This document shows, piece by piece, positions 37,361-49,558 of a stretch of DNA of 64,000 bases (within the stretch, counting starts at the first letter, position 1; every line of letters begins with the position of its first letter). Origin of the DNA: Allacma fusca (taxonomy: Eukaryota > Arthropoda > Collembola > Symphypleona > Sminthuridae). The notes beneath the pieces are model-generated. The model was given only the letters and a program-made list of their open reading frames with translations. It was not told where the DNA came from and ran no database searches. Location: positions 39,648,783 through 39,712,782 of the forward strand of contig OX359250.1 of assembly GCA_947179485.1 (NCBI GenBank), read 5' to 3'. The translations under genes and the position numbers were made by a program.

Positions 37361-40300
37361 CAAGTTTCAAACTGGATTTCCTATAAATTAATATAATAAT
37401 TTCTAATTGAGCGTCTTTAACAGTTGGTCATAAAAAGGACTAATCTAGTTAGTGATATTTAAAGTAATGTAACACTTTTACACTTCAACCATGACTTATA
37501 GGTATACCAGCTGAAGCCCCAGCTCTGACTGTGCCTCCGACGATACACCCCTCACATATAAATGACATGGGTCACACCATGTGGATATAGAGACAGTAGC
37601 CCACTGCACATATTTAATTACAGACTATTATGCACCCCGAGAGTGTGCAAACAAGTCAAAGGAGATCTCGAGGAATGAGGCCATACAAAAAAAGAAAGAA
37701 TGCTCCTCATACAAAAGGTATCATTAATGGGATATAAGAGCACAAGGGAAAACCTGGTTTTGGACGCGAATAAACTTGTGACGAATTTACTGACAGCATT
37801 GACAGCCCCAGACGTGTACCTCTTCGTAGCCTATTTTATATTTCATTTATTTAATAATCAGCAAACTTGTTTCACTTGCACTTGCTCAAAGATGAGAGGA
37901 GGCTCGAAGGAGAGGAAAAGCAGATGAGGGAGAGGATATACATAGTGTGGATAGGAAAACTTGATTTTTTTTTATAAAAAAAAAGGAATCACTCTTTTAT
38001 ACACAAAGCTTGTTAGCAGTCTCAGATCGCTATTTGCATCTCCACTGTCGATGGTTCATCACACTATCAGCTCTAGTTTATTAGCTTTTCCAGGTTCTAT
38101 ACCAAAAGATGCAGTTTAGAAGATGAGGAGTGATGCCTAAGACTTGAGTTAAATGACCGGAGGTCTCGTCTATACAGATGACGTTTCACCTACATACAAA
38201 ATCATATGTACATACATACAACTGAGGACGAGGATGGACAGGATGCTCAACACTCAAGGAGGATCAAGTCCAAGCAGTTTTTCGTTCCTGTTCGATTTAT
38301 ATCATCGAAACCTCCTACTTTTGAGCATTTATTTCTTCACAGATTCCTTTTTATCGTCATTGGTATCTACCTGAAAAAAAAAATTAAATGAATTGCTCCA
38401 TCAAAATTAGACCTTCTTGGGAACGTCAACAGTCCTTTTCAAATAATTAAGACTCAAATGGGCTGACTTCAAAATATTGGTCTCCAACAATTTTATGGCA
38501 GGATTTTAAAATTCAGTGCTAAATTTAAAATGTCATCTGAATTCAAATGAGTGAGTATACAGTAGGGATTCACAAGCTATTTCACTTGGTCGTTGGAATA
38601 GGGGAAGGATTTGAGGAGTCCTTGTAAGGACATAGAGGACTTGACGACTTGAGCATACAATCAGGAGTTGCCTTGCGGAGTCATAATTGACTCGCCAGAG
38701 GATGGGATTTAGGCTTCGAAGAGTGATTGAATTTAATTCGGAGATCTCATTAACTTGGACTTATAAAGTCAGAGGATTAAATTAAGACGTTTAGATTCAA
38801 ACGAGACGCCCGTTGGATGAGTTCCTCCGAACCGTTCTAGTTCTGAGGTCATTAATGAGGTGATTAATATTCGTACGAGAGTGCAGAAATTAAAATTATT
38901 ACTCCTCAGTACTCGCCGCTCTCTCCAAACCCTAGTCTTTTTAAGGTGACTGTAGTACAGCTCCATTCCATTGTGTCCATCGTTAGTGGGGACGGCTATA
39001 TATCTATACATATATATATATAGTTACTCTCGGACCGGATTTTTTCGTCAGGTTTAAACTTGATCGACTGTTGAAATATCAAATGACTATGTGTGGAAGT
39101 AAAGTCTTTCCCTTTGATTTGAGGATTCCCCGCGTCTCACCATATATGTACATATGTACATACACTACGAGAAAAAAAACTACTTAGTTATTTTAATGAC
39201 TAATGACTCAAGACAATTGTTATTTGGGTAGTTGGACGCAGTTCGGAATCTCAAAGGCACGGTATGTGTGTCCTACCTCTGAAAAGACCCTGTGACGCTC
39301 GAGGACTCAAATGCTTGCAACTTTGACGGTCAAATCAAGTTGAGTCATAAAACTTTATCGATAAGACCGCATTTATTGACTTTACAATGAGACAGGACTC
39401 AAATATACGGTTTGAATCCACACACATACCGATACACCTCAAATGGAGGAGCAGAATCAGGAGCTACTGTAGGAGCAGCCGTCGTGATAAAATATTACAT
39501 TTACAGAGCCCAAGGTGGATACCATTAATGTAATTATTACTGATCCCTGCACAAAAGCTACGGAGCTCGAGCAATTATTTTGTAGCATTAAAATAACATT
39601 CTTAAGGCTCAGTACATAAGCTAAACATATTTCCCTGGTTTTTGTTCCCCAGGATTAAAAAAGCTCCTAGATTTTAAAAATACCTTCCCACATACAGTAC
39701 TGTAATCCCAACATGAGTAATTATTATCCATGAACCTTTGCTTCCGTGCCCTGATAATTTGAGAGTTGAAAGTATTTTCAGGAAGGAATCAAATATTGAG
39801 AATCTCTTATAATTTAAATATTGAGGATGTTATGAAAGTATATACAGATCCTTCCAGCTAAGAATTAAGGACTTAATCCTGCCAAGACAATAATTGAGAG
39901 TTGCTTGCAAATAATTCCCCTCAACACTCAACGGCCAACTCTATTGACAATAAAAAATCCTGAGGCTGTGACGGTAATTACACTCCATTAGCAATAAACA
40001 GAAATGATTGCCATTGCTTACGGATGGAGATCACTTCTGAATCATTGATTTCCTCAAGTAATAATTCTAGTTATTCGAGTAAAATGGTACATGGGATGCA
40101 TTTTGACTGTAATCTCCCCAAATTTTTGAGATGTGGCCCAGTCATTGTGGAATGCTTCAGTCAATGATGACTCCAATACAGAGAGTATAGGATTGGATTG
40201 ATTGGGAATTTAGTAGGACGAGCATATGAAATCAATGGAGGATTGCTTCAAGAATGAATGGGTTTGGTAGACTGCACGTTGCTCAATAATTTTTAAACCC

Positions 40301-43300
40301 ATAAATTTTTATTGGTAGCATTTCCAGGGAATATTAATTAGCTGATAAACGAGACCATTCCCCAGGATTTTTTGTTTGCTTTTCGCAGGTTTACACTTCC
40401 CTTCCCAAGAGTCATTGGTTGTACAGTGGGCTCTCCCTATAAGGGACGTCCTTGCAAAGATCATATTTCCTGTAGTAGCATATCAGTATTTTTTCAGTTA
40501 CTCAAACATAAGGCGCAGTTAATCTCTCTTGTACTATCAACTATAGCAGAATAATTTCCCTACTTCTAAGGGTCTGCTGTTGTAGAGAGAGTGCACTGCA
40601 CCTTCAAAATATGAACTGCGGATTTTTTTTATTATTTAGACATGGTTGCAGAGTACTTATGTATCTAGAGTGCATGTCTATCATGTAGGTTGGGTACAAT
40701 TCTAACGGAGGAGTTCTAGGTTGGTTGCACACTTGCGATTCCGTGAGAGGGAAATTTACTTGAGTCCTGGTTTTACGAGTGTAATAACTTGAAAAGGTTT
40801 TGTTTGAGAATCGTTTTTATTCCCTAATGCAGGGCTCAATGGGAATGTCTGAAGTTCGAAGAAGAGAGAGAGAGAGAGATAGAGAGAGAGTGGAGTGAGA
40901 GGATGTAGTTGACGTAGATGCGGGAGCAGAAAGGGAATCTTGATAGCCCGGAGTGAGAGCTTGTGAATCAGTTTTTGAACGACTTGGAATTAATAGTAAT
41001 CATACAAGAGATGTTTAATTTGTCAAATGGTAGCGTTTAGATGGTAGGGAATTGATGGCTGGAGGTGAGGACCACCGGGAAACTGAGCATTGAGGTGTCA
41101 GGAACGATCTGGATGAAGCCCACTCCATATGCCCTGATGTTCTCAAATGAGACGGACCCTGGATTGAACTCTGTATAGAAAACTCATTTGCCGACAGATA
41201 CATAAAAACATAAATAATTCAGATATCTGTAATTCGTACATTCATGGACCTCTTCGCTCGAGCTGGGGTAACCGTGTTTAACAATCCTCAAACAACTCTC
41301 CACACTCGACCATTCCACGCCATTCGTGTCGAGGAACATATGCAAATGTGGGGGAGAATGAGTTGCTGTGTCGTAATAAAGTGTATAGCATCCCAATGAG
41401 TCAAAATTCCTTGCACAACTTTTAATAGGACTGAAACCTCCAACCCTTTATTGGTCTCCCGTCCATTAATTTCCCTCACAATTTTTATTTTCGATAGTTC
41501 GTGAGCTTTTTGAATTTCAATTAAACTCTAGAGCATGCTCCACATAAAACATTTCATGCCAGGAGTTGATCTGGCTAATTTCCATGTATACCTTTCCCAT
41601 CGTCCTGTAATGTGTGGAGTGGAGGGATCCTTTGGCTGTGAATAGGTAGCACTCAGCTATTTTTGTTATAATTAAAATTTAAAACTTCAATTTTTCTTTT
41701 TTTTCAATCCTGTTGGCAAATCTGTTTTGACTCGTCGGGTGAGTCGGCAATTTCAAAAGTATTCAAAGGCAATGCCTCTTGTACAAGCCAGTTTCTCTAT
41801 TTTAAAATTGACTCCTTCAACTCAGCAATTATGATTTCAGTTATTAGACCATATTTTTTCCAAATCAAAACTGGCAGAGTCTTAACAACTGCAGCAAGAA
41901 TAATCTTAGCATTCTCAGCAGGATTGCTTCTAAATATAAACATGTTTTTCCAGGAATGATGAATGTCTCGTTGACTGGTTGTTTCTTTTGAAGTGACATA
42001 CGAGTTAAATGGAGATACTCATGCAAATGCGAAAATGGTTTCTTATAAAATTATATATGTGCATAATTATATAAACGTATTGTTAACTTCAGTAGTGCGA
42101 AATATTCCTCATCGTTTTTGGGGTAATGTTCACTTTCAGATAAAAAAATATAAATATTAATCCATAATTAATATGACTTAATTATCATATAATAAGGAGC
42201 AGCTTCTGTCGATATTAATGAAAGCGCCGTATGGTGTTATAATTCCAGAAATTACTTTGTAGCTCACCTGCAGACAGCTATTTACATTCTTCACCATATG
42301 TTATGTATCTATCATCAGGTCTATACGTAAAACATTAGATAATTTTTAATGACCAAGAGCACGGGTGACCTTTGGCTGGCAATTAATTAGGAAAAGCTCA
42401 ACCCGACTGGCTCTTGCCAAAAAAGCCTCAACAAATAAAAATGATATGATCAAATATGCACTTGAATTATTAAGTTAGACATGGAGCTACTAGTTAGTTA
42501 ATTCAAAGGGGAATCTATCTTGCCAGCAAGCAGCAGCTTGCCCAAGTCCTTGGAACCTGCAGGTGGTTATAATAATAAACCTGAGAAAATCATCCTAAAA
42601 CTTGTTATCGGATCCAGGTATCGATGTTATCGGAATTTTGCGAAATTCCGGGACCGCAAGAAGTGTGCTGAGGGAGGAAGCCTCATGTTCCAACTCAAGT
42701 TCTCTTACTGTCGATTTACAAAAGGCACACTTGTGGAATCGTTCAATGAAATGTGAGGATCACGCGAGGAGGACTCGGAGCCAACTTGTTTTCAAAATAG
42801 AGAGTAAATGAAGGCACACTGACGACCACCTGTCATTAGACCTGGGATTCATGCATCAATACTCCAATAAATAAGTGAATCTTGTTTGATTTATTATTCC
42901 AGGACATATGCAAGCTACATGTCTCCTCTGTAAGTGTGGTTGGACAACATTCGAGCACTGCTGTTCACATTGTGTTAAACCTTGTGTTGTTGAGACTGGG
43001 TATGTAATAGTTATGTATTTACGGGTAATTATATGGACCTGTAGAAAAATATAAGGATAGATACTATATGAAAATATATGTATGGTTGGCTGTGTATCAT
43101 AACGTACATTTAATACGAACCTTCCTATCTGTAGTTACACATCAATTGTACACATTGGTAACTACAGGTATGTTCGGTCCTAAGCCCGAAGACCAATATT
43201 TTAAGCCTCAGTTTAAGGCTTGAGAGTTGTGTCTGTGTACAGTGTGCACTTGTGGGGCTGACATATGTATGAGGATACTTACAATTAGTATGTACGTGGA

Positions 43301-43980
43301 GGCTTATCTCCTTCAGTACTAGTGGGTAAAGTGGGGACCCTTCTTTGGATTTATCGTTGAAAGCCCAACTTGTTCCTCAGCTTTAAGTGCGACTGATGAA
43401 TCGAGACCTGGAGAACTACACCATATGGCTGCAAATCGAGGAACAATTAATTTTTTCTAATCTTTATAATAGAGTCAAGTAGGCAAGTTGGAGCGTCTGC
43501 TGGACGCGTGCACAACTTCTCCCTTAATTTTCCGCTTTTTCTCAACCTCAACATCCCCACCGTCCTTGAAATAATTTAATAGGGACTGCAAGCTAACCGT
43601 CAAATTTTAACCTGTGCCCAGTGCAAACAAAATTTTTTAGCCAGGTATTCCAGACACATCTGTCGGATCAAATATTTATGCAATAATGTCAATTCTTCCC
43701 AGAAATTACCAACCTCCTCTTTCAAGGAACAACCCATGACAGGCGCAACTACAATTTACATTTAGTTCTGATGCATACTCTAAACGAATAATTACGACGC
43801 CGGGGTTTATAGTAATTATTTGCATTGTCGGTAGGTATGAGCCTCAACATGGCGCTCCAGGTAGGAAGAATTGACGAGCACGATATTCTAGCAACCATAT
43901 ATTAGATTTTGCGGTAAAATTTGTAAAAGGACCCTTTTTTGATATATGTACTATTTAGAAGCAAATTGCAGGATAACATT
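37361..43980. other. Non-coding DNA, no supported gene
   Basis: Only short frames without family resemblance were seen. It holds a GA microsatellite at 40864 and a TACATATGTA palindrome at 39149-39158. Confidence 0.55.
40864..40890. repeat. (GA)n microsatellite, interrupted
   Basis: GA run with one GATA interruption. Confidence 0.92.
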
Positions 43981-44613
43981 TTATTGAAAAATAAAACTGA
44001 AAATAGCACCAAAAATCAAAAGGAAAAAAGTGGACAAAATTCGTCCGGACTTGCAAATCTGAGAAATGCACCCGTGTTTGTCCGCACATTTCAAAGGGGT
44101 GGATTTGGAGCTACATCTATGGCCGTCGACAACCCGGCACACATCCATAGTCCCATTGTTATACTCATACTTGTCAACTTTGAACTGCGTCAGTTTCGTG
44201 TTTAGACAGAGGCAGACGGGAATGCCCTTCGTGGGATGCTTCCGGCACTCAAATAATGAGTATGGCCAGGCATCACAAACTAACTGATGCCACTCCGGAG
44301 GTTGACCCACCCTAGACACAGTAATAAAATGATTAAAATATTTGGCACCAGGTAAGAAAGTATTCTTGTCCGCACAGTCCCAGGCCCGCCTGTAGCATGT
44401 GTTCTGGTACATGGTGAGGTTGCAGCGTTTATAGTACACGTCCAAATGTTGGGGTGGCGCCAGCACAGAACTTGTACTGAAGAGTAAATCCGGGTATTGG
44501 GCCGGGAAGTCGGAGTCGTCGCACTTGGCGGGACAAGTCAGGCCTGAGTTGCTCTTGGGCAAAGTGAGGAGGTAAGTGAGGAAGATTAGAATCCGTAATG
44601 GGAGTGATCTCAT
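43981..44613 (-). CDS. Secreted, probably GPI-anchored cysteine-rich protein, 210 aa
   Basis: An uninterrupted single-exon frame on the minus strand from ATG at 44613 to TAA at 43981-43983. The N-terminus is a signal peptide (MRSLPLRILIFLTYLLTLP, then KSNSG). The mature part has 14 cysteines, an even number compatible with seven disulfides, and two N-glycosylation sequons (NLT in KRCNLTMYQN and NGT in YNNGTMD). The C-terminus is a small polar stretch (KSGR) followed by a 19-residue hydrophobic tail (ILSTFFLLIFGAIFSFIFQ) that ends the protein, which is the layout of a GPI-anchor signal; a single-pass membrane protein with no cytoplasmic tail is the alternative. I do not recognise the family. 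The stop codon is embedded in CAATAAAATG, so the polyadenylation hexamer overlaps the stop. The coding sequence has more G+C than its flanks, as real exons here do. An in-frame shorter protein is unlikely because the signal peptide fits this start. Confidence 0.82.
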   Translation of the reverse strand: MRSLPLRILIFLTYLLTLPKSNSGLTCPAKCDDSDFPAQYPDLLFSTSSVLAPPQHLDVYYKRCNLTMYQNTCYRRAWDCADKNTFLPGAKYFNHFITVSRVGQPPEWHQLVCDAWPYSLFECRKHPTKGIPVCLCLNTKLTQFKVDKYEYNNGTMDVCRVVDGHRCSSKSTPLKCADKHGCISQICKSGRILSTFFLLIFGAIFSFIFQ

Positions 44614-44821
44614 ATTGGTTATGGAACTGGTTTTTTAACCCACAGAACTCATTTAGGCTCATGTCACGGTGACTCTTGTACTTCTGCTGTCCATCCTTCT
44701 AAACGATTCTGGTCCTCCAGGTTGAGTAGTACTAACAACCGGAGGGAAGTCCAAAAGAAACCTTATTATATGCAATGCAATCGTTAATTAACCAAATCTT
44801 CAAAATGAATCCTCTATAATA

Positions 44822-46892
44822 ATTTGAAAGAATGGGCGCGTCTTGGTCTTGGTGTACTACGGATTGAGATTCAAATTTACGGGCGCTTTATTTATTGTTG
44901 TCGTCCTTATGTACACGCCATGTTGAAGCATAGCGGTTCATTTTGTTTTCATTTATGTATAAAAAATGCTTTAAAATAAAAACTAAAGCATTTTTTTAAC
45001 ATTTCTTTTTTGTTGACTTGGACAGGCTTAAGTTTTAGTAACCAAGTGTTCAGCTTAATTCTGCCGACGTCAACAAAAAATGATGCCATTTCAAAACACA
45101 AAAATAAGTAAAAAAAAAAGTAGAACAGAAATACCGCAATGTTGAACACGTTGATAGCGTTCTGGATGATGCACAAATTTTTACCATTTCATGGTCAAAA
45201 ATCAAGTCAAGTAATAATCAAGAACCTAAGCATGTTTACATTTTTTGTAAATAATCAACTTTTGCAAGCCAAGTTTGAATGTTTCACGTCCACGTGAACT
45301 AAATCTCCAAAAAATAGCTTTCACTTACGTGTATATACTTGACTGGCTAAATTAACTATATTAATAATTAGCCCACTCGATTTTTAAAATGATTCATCAC
45401 TGGTGCTCGACTTTAGCGAGAGAATCGCTGTCATGAATATGTTGAAATTACACTGGAAGACTGAATAGTTGATAGTTACATCTTTTCTTGCAACAATACT
45501 AACGACATAATGTTGACACGCGTCTTTTCCTAGAATCCAAGCGTTCATTCAAAAATTTTGTGACCAGTTATAATAATTTTAGTAAAGTTGTCCAACATAA
45601 TGTATATTAACAAGGAAAATTTCAAAGCAAGGTTGACTGGCAAACATTTGATAAGCTTAAATAGTTTAATTATTAAAAGTTTTAAACGCACCCTGTAAAG
45701 CCTTTATTTACAACATTTAATTATTTTTTTAAAAATCCTAAATTTACTTTCTGTAAACCGACTTACGGGTTTCCGAACGTATTTTTAAAAATCAGTGGAT
45801 CGGATATGGACCCAAGTTTGTATACCCAAGTATGCTAATGATGCTAACATAAATTGAATTAGTTTATTTTTGTTGACGATGGGTTATAAACATCCATGTC
45901 AGGGTCCATACGATTTTTGTTTGTTGTAACAATAGATAAAACCGCTGCAGCAACAAATAGATATATACGAAATGTTGCAAAAAGAGTAATTTATTAAATA
46001 TTATGTAATTTTGTAAATAGGATAGAGACGGCAAATCGCATAGCTAAACCCGTTTCATGTTAAGATTATTTAGCTGTTTTGATATTTTATGTAATAATTC
46101 TCTTTGTAACTACTGCAAAAAATAAAACTCCTAGGGTATTTGTATATAAAGCATTATGTTGCATTTAAATTATTATTAAAACTGATTGCTGCCAGACTCG
46201 GCGGATGGCTTGATTGCTATTTACACTAATATTAATGCTGTCAGATTAATTACATATAGATTGATTATGGACGTACAAGCATAAACAGCCATCGGCTTCT
46301 CCAATGGAAATAAAATAAAGCCGCTGAGCTTTGGCCCAAAGCTTAACATTACAATTGATCATATCATAACTGAATCTTGATAGTGAAAGCTAGAATATAT
46401 TTCCTGCGTTAATTTCTATATTTAAAAGTAGTAATATCCTATCTACTAAGTTGAAAGAGTGGGACGTCGTCGTCTTCGTGTAATACGAATTTGAGATTCA
46501 AATTTCCGCGCGCTGTTTTTTATTGGCTGAGCCAGCAATAACTGGCTAAATAAATTATTAAAATTATTTTTTTAAATTAAAAAAAAATATTAAAGCATTA
46601 TACTGTTTTGTGCTTTTTCTTTTTCCTCTTTGAATAATTTTGCTCAAAAATGAAAAAAGGATGCTAAAAAGTCTTAATAATTTGAAATTAGTAATAAAAC
46701 TTTTTAACATTTTTTTTTATGGATTTGAGATTCAAATTTAAGCGAGCTTTATTTTAATTTGCTGAGCCAGTAATAGCTGACTAAATAAATTATAAAAAAT
46801 ATTCTTAAAAAAATAAAAACATTATACACTAGCAAGGGCGGCGGCATTGCACGGGCAGCCGTCCACAACCAAGACGGTCCACTCTTTCAAAT
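44822..46892. mobile_element. Terminal-inverted-repeat DNA element flanked by TA
   Basis: The left end reads ATTTGAAAGAATGGGCGCGT and the reverse complement of the right end reads ATTTGAAAGAGTGGACCGTC, continuing with CTTGG in both. TA lies outside both ends (44820-44821 and 46893-46894), compatible with a TA target duplication of the Tc1/mariner or related type. The TA is also part of the inverted repeat, so this is not proof. Inside are two extra degraded copies of the left end (from about 46448 and 46735) that share GAGATTCAAATTT and CTGAGCCAG. No transposase frame is present. Confidence 0.65.
46448..46835. repeat. Two direct repeats derived from the element's left end
   Basis: About 46490-46615 and 46722-46830 share GAGATTCAAATTT, then a GC-containing step, then TTGGCTGAGCCAG-like and GACTAAATAAATTA-like blocks in the same order. 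The left end of the surrounding element (from 44868) contains the first block. Partial internal duplication or an older nested insertion is likely. Confidence 0.65.
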
Positions 46893-47170
46893 TAGAAATT
46901 AGCCTAATTATATAATGTCAAGCAAACATGGGCGCCTGCCTAGATTCTAGGCCCTATAATAGGCTAAGGCTCAAGGATGCTGCAAGTTGGGATATAAATC
47001 TAGGCGAGGTTCTAGGCTGGGCAATCACCACTACAATATAGGCTTAGGGACAATCTAGGCTATTCAGATATTTCGCAACAAGCGACTGGGCTATTCAGGC
47101 AGGCTACAAGTTCGTTCAAGTAAAGGCTAGGCATTATTGGCGAGCGGAATATTCTCAAAGCACGAATTGG

Positions 47171-48391
47171 TAAGGGATATGCCACAAATGACGTCATGCA
47201 TTTAGTCACTATTGTCCGTGCATGATTTAACAAGATGTACTCAGTCAGTCCCTTCTTCATAACATGAAGTCATTTTCTGCACCGATTTAACCCAGACCCT
47301 TTGTTACTCCCCGTAATTTAAAATCCCGTGCGAGTTTGTAAGATTAAATAACGACCTCATCATCCAAAGTCATTAGTTCCGCAACTAATTCACAAAGTCA
47401 CCGAGTTATATCGGTAAGTAATATAAGGGACAGAGTAACTGACTCATTTTAGTACTTCTCAACTAAAAGTTATTCAAAAAACATGCCGACTGCGTCATCT
47501 GTCGGAGAAGTATATATAAGCAGTTGTGTATATACGTTCTATTTAAATTTCCTCACATCATACGGCTGAGCCGATCTTCAAACAAATAGTTAAACATATA
47601 GTTTTTTACCGAAGGAAATCAAAATGGTCACATATAAACACATGGTAATACCTGCATCATCGGCAGATGGTGCAGTCACCGTTTACCAAACTGAAAAACT
47701 GTAATGGTTCTTATTGCGGACCGATAATATCAAATACGATCCTAAAGTTGGTAGGGTCATCCATCTAATCTAACCTTGGAAAAGTATGTCACATATAAAC
47801 GCACATTTTTATACATCATAGAAATCTATTGATCTATGCATTCTATCATTTGCTCTCGCAATGGAAAAACCTTGCGATACGATTTTCGCATGAATGGATG
47901 GGTCAATTTTTGACGGGAGGAGCCGTGGGTAATAAATCATTCGATAACGAGACATGCAAACTGTTTGGGTGATTTGAGAGTAAATTGATTCTAAAAAATT
48001 TCCAGGTGAAATTAGTTTTCTATTGTAAAATGTTTTTGTTACATTATTTTAAAATTATTGCATGAATGAGTGGCCCACTTCAAATTACCTTTGACCTCAT
48101 TGTTAATCTTCTACTTTTATTACGGTTATAACCGATGGCTAATAAGAAAATCTCGACGGTAAAAACAAGGTAAACAAAGCCGATTAATTGTTGCCAATTA
48201 ATAATGTTTTTCACAAACGAACTCAGTTTTGAATAATAAAGCACCCTGTGGCATTATACAATTCCCATGTATACATACACATATGACGTCGTATACAGTC
48301 AGTCAGCCTTCGTTGTGACGAGGAATTATCATGCAGTCAGTCAGTCGTAATTTACCAGATTTTTGGATGACGTCATTTGTGGAACATCCCT
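47171..48391. repeat. Inverted-repeat pair inside the hAT-type element, possible nested MITE
   Basis: TAAGGGATATGCCACAAATG, continuing ACGTCAT, at 47171-47197 is matched in inverse orientation at 48367-48391, where the reverse complement reads TAGGGATGTTCCACAAATGA then CGTCAT. Both arms contain the palindrome ATGACGTCAT. No flanking target duplication was found, so this may be a decayed nested insertion or subterminal repeats of the outer element. Confidence 0.55.
47511..47520 (+). promoter_or_regulatory. Possible TATA box inside the hAT-type element
   Basis: TATATATAAG followed by CAGTTGTG. About 110 nt downstream an ATG opens a short frame with stops (from 47623). It could be a relic transcription unit, but there is no protein family to support it. 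Confidence 0.25.
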
Positions 48392-48855
48392 AAGGACAGG
48401 ATTACAAGATCTTTGGGAAAACGTTTGCAGAGACGGACTGAGAATGAGGCGGGAATTACTTGATACCAGTAATTACCAGAGTGTATGAACATGTATACCA
48501 CAGTACATACATAATGGTCCCGTATTTATTCCCACTGGATTATGTAGTTTATAAAAGAATTAATCAAACCCATACATTGGTGTCCAATTGCATGTGACAC
48601 TGCATATGGCTTGCACTAAAACTCACAATTATATCGCCTATATATAGGCTGGCAAAGTGCTGCCAGAAGCTATACAGCAAATATAGGCAGGCAACTTGCC
48701 TGAGGCAGGCAGTGAGAGTACTTGACCCTTGGTATCAAGGCTCTTCTTTTCGTTGAAACAACCTATTAACCAGGTTAATAATTTAACCTATATAGGATGG
48801 CGATATTTTTTGAAAGAAAATAGGCAGGCTTTATTTGCCCACCTTTGATGTCAAG

Positions 48856-49550
48856 TTTAATATTTTGTATAAATTACAAATTATTGCAATCCCAGTTTTC
48901 CCATCCACCTTGGTGGATGGCTTGAATGCTAGTTTTCTTCTATTAGTACTTACCAAATTGCAACTAAAATTAAAATTTTTTGAAATACTGTCCTTCCTGG
49001 TAGAGACCCTTGAATATAAACCTGGTGTGATTAGGCTGGTTCACACAGCACAAATCTCCTTATATTGTAGTACTTGTTGAACCCCGAATACAGTGGGTGC
49101 TGCAAGACCTTAAAGGGACCATCGCAGTGACATTTGCACTCCTTTCCAGTTGAAATAACCCAATCTGACCGCCGAAACGACGGTTTAGGTTTTCAATACC
49201 CGAAATTATAATTCACCTCCAACGTTTTAATGCCTATTTACTAATTTAAAACATGTCAGCTGGTATTAACGCCATATAAATTCCTGATTAAAACTCGTAT
49301 AGAGCACTCCGTGTAGCTTACGGAGTTGCTCACTGTCAGGACTAGTTTTTCGTGAGTTAATACCAAGTTTGATTCCGGTGGAATCAAAACGTGATTCCTT
49401 ATTGTCAGCACTAGTTTCAGAAAAATTAAAGAAAAGAAAAACAGATTTTCCCTGGCCCTAAATTTGTTACTATGGCTGGGCCAAGGTGGGCCAGCCCGTG
49501 AATCCAACCCTACTGCCAATTTTCGATTCAACAAAAATCTTGCTGAACAT
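48856..49550. other. Between-element DNA, no gene seen
   Basis: No supported gene. A minus-strand frame at 49256-49534 contains KLVLT-like words repeated by short direct repeats (for example CTGTCAGGACTAGTTTTT and ATTGTCAGCACTAGTTTC) and is judged repeat-derived. Confidence 0.5.
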
Positions 49551-49558
49551 TATTATTG

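Larger units (their letters stand above)
46923..48847. mobile_element. hAT-type non-autonomous transposon with perfect 8-bp target duplication
   Basis: ATGTCAAG occurs directly before the left end (46915-46922) and directly after the right end (48848-48855). The left end reads CAAACATGGGC and the reverse complement of the right end reads CAAAGGTGGGC (9 of 11 match), a hAT-like terminus. Both ends then run into arms with repeated CTAGGC and GCCTGCCTA words (46935-47110 and 48640-48835). An 8-bp duplication plus this terminus is typical of the hAT superfamily. No transposase frame survives. Confidence 0.82.

Noticed and set aside
49256..49534. Minus-strand frame with three KLVLT-like repeats
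   Set aside because: The repeats reflect short direct DNA repeats; no signal peptide or domain.
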